DNA from: Megasphaera hominis
GTDB lineage: Bacteria; Bacillota; Negativicutes; Veillonellales; Megasphaeraceae
Direction: 5' to 3'
Assembly (NCBI RefSeq): GCF_014269395.1
Contig: NZ_JACOGK010000058.1
Coordinates: 1-6,587 of the forward strand
DNA: 6,587 nucleotides
Of this stretch, positions 6,396 through 6,587 are shown in pieces (positions within the stretch are counted from its first letter, which is position 1; every line of letters begins with the position of its first letter). The notes beneath the pieces were generated by a model. The model was not told the DNA's origin. It saw only the letters and a list, made by a program, of their open reading frames with translations, and ran no database searches. The translations under genes were made by a program, and so were the position numbers.

Positions 6396-6421
6396 GTAAG
6401 CGCTCAATAAAACCATGTACC

Positions 6422-6458
6422 TAACAAAGAAGCCCACCCGAGTTATTCTCGAATGGGC
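6422..6458 (-). terminator. Terminator of the IS66-like transposase transcript
   Basis: Read on the minus strand: GCCCATTCGAG, loop AATAA, CTCGGGTGGGC, then TTCTTTGTTAG. All 11 pairs form in the minus-strand RNA with two U-G wobbles, whereas the plus-strand RNA would have two mismatches, so the strand is clear. It lies 10 bases after the transposase stop codon. The T-run is modest. Confidence 0.75.
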
Positions 6459-6468
6459 GATCACTGAC

Positions 6469-6587
6469 CTATTTACATAATTCCTGCATACGCGTGCTCC
6501 AGGGCATGTAGCCATCTACTACTTCGGGATGATGCCGCACATCCAAATTTGGGAAATCCGTGAATACCTGAATCAGGTATTTCTCCG
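6469..6587 (-). CDS. IS66-family transposase, C-terminal 38 residues (partial)
   Basis: Only the last 38 codons and the TAG stop are in the window; the gene continues past base 6587. The visible tail has EKYLIQVFTDFPNLDV, then GYMPWS, then RMQELCK. This fits the short C-terminal domain of IS66 transposases (DDE_Tnp_IS66_C, PF13817), which follows the catalytic DDE core and has the pattern YL..L...PN.....LLPW. The catalytic residues lie outside the window. The other two minus-strand frames are less plausible (one stops at once, the other gives a tail of no recognised family). The assignment also rests on the GTAAGCGC terminus downstream. Whether the element is complete and active is unknown. 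Confidence 0.7.
   Translation of the reverse strand, partial: EKYLIQVFTDFPNLDVRHHPEVVDGYMPWSTRMQELCK

Larger units (their letters stand above)
6396..6587 (-). mobile_element. IS66-family insertion sequence, one end (cut by window edge)
   Basis: The terminus reads GTAAGCGCTCAATAAAACC; IS66-family inverted repeats characteristically begin 5'-GTAA and the family makes 8-bp target duplications. Inside it are 73 bases of non-coding sequence with a minus-strand terminator, then the 3' end of a transposase whose tail fits the IS66 C-terminal domain. Only one end is present, so intactness and the second inverted repeat cannot be judged. Confidence 0.7.

Overview
The window looks like part of a diderm Firmicute chromosome (class Negativicutes, Megasphaera/Veillonella/Selenomonas type). 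This is inferred from three things: a classical outer-membrane autotransporter, a small secreted protein resembling the surface-adhesin E family, and Firmicute-style expression signals (AGGAGG ribosome site, TTG start, strong hairpin-plus-T-run terminators). Genus cannot be fixed by eye.

Layout. Bases 1-315 hold no gene I can support: an insertion-sequence-end-like fragment, a perfect palindrome, and a strong rightward terminator (181-218) that insulates what follows. A good sigma-70-type promoter (316-344) precedes a leader of about 195 nt with several small hairpins and repeated AGGGAAGGC motifs. It leads to a 1561-residue autotransporter (546-5231) with a signal peptide, a cysteine-free passenger of about 38 degenerate Gly/Asn-rich repeats of about 25 residues (probable beta-helix), a junction segment and a C-terminal 12-strand-type beta-barrel ending in Phe.

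Bases 5232-5539 are a non-coding repeat block: a palindrome plus two copies of a 66-bp sequence (63/66 identical) spaced exactly 122 bp apart. After it lies a 229-residue exported protein (5540-6229) built of two tandem copies of a WYYLG...YY(V/I)DNS domain, markedly more AT-rich than the autotransporter and ending in its own bidirectional-looking terminator. Bases 6311-6395 are AT-rich spacer. From 6396 to the window end is one end of an IS66-family insertion sequence on the minus strand: a GTAAGCGC terminus, a minus-strand terminator and the last 38 codons of the transposase.

Together the two intact genes form a surface locus: one very long self-displaying adhesin-like protein and one small secreted/envelope protein, each with separate transcription signals, flanked by mobile-element sequence. 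This is typical of a variable cell-surface region. No CRISPR array, tRNA or rRNA was seen.
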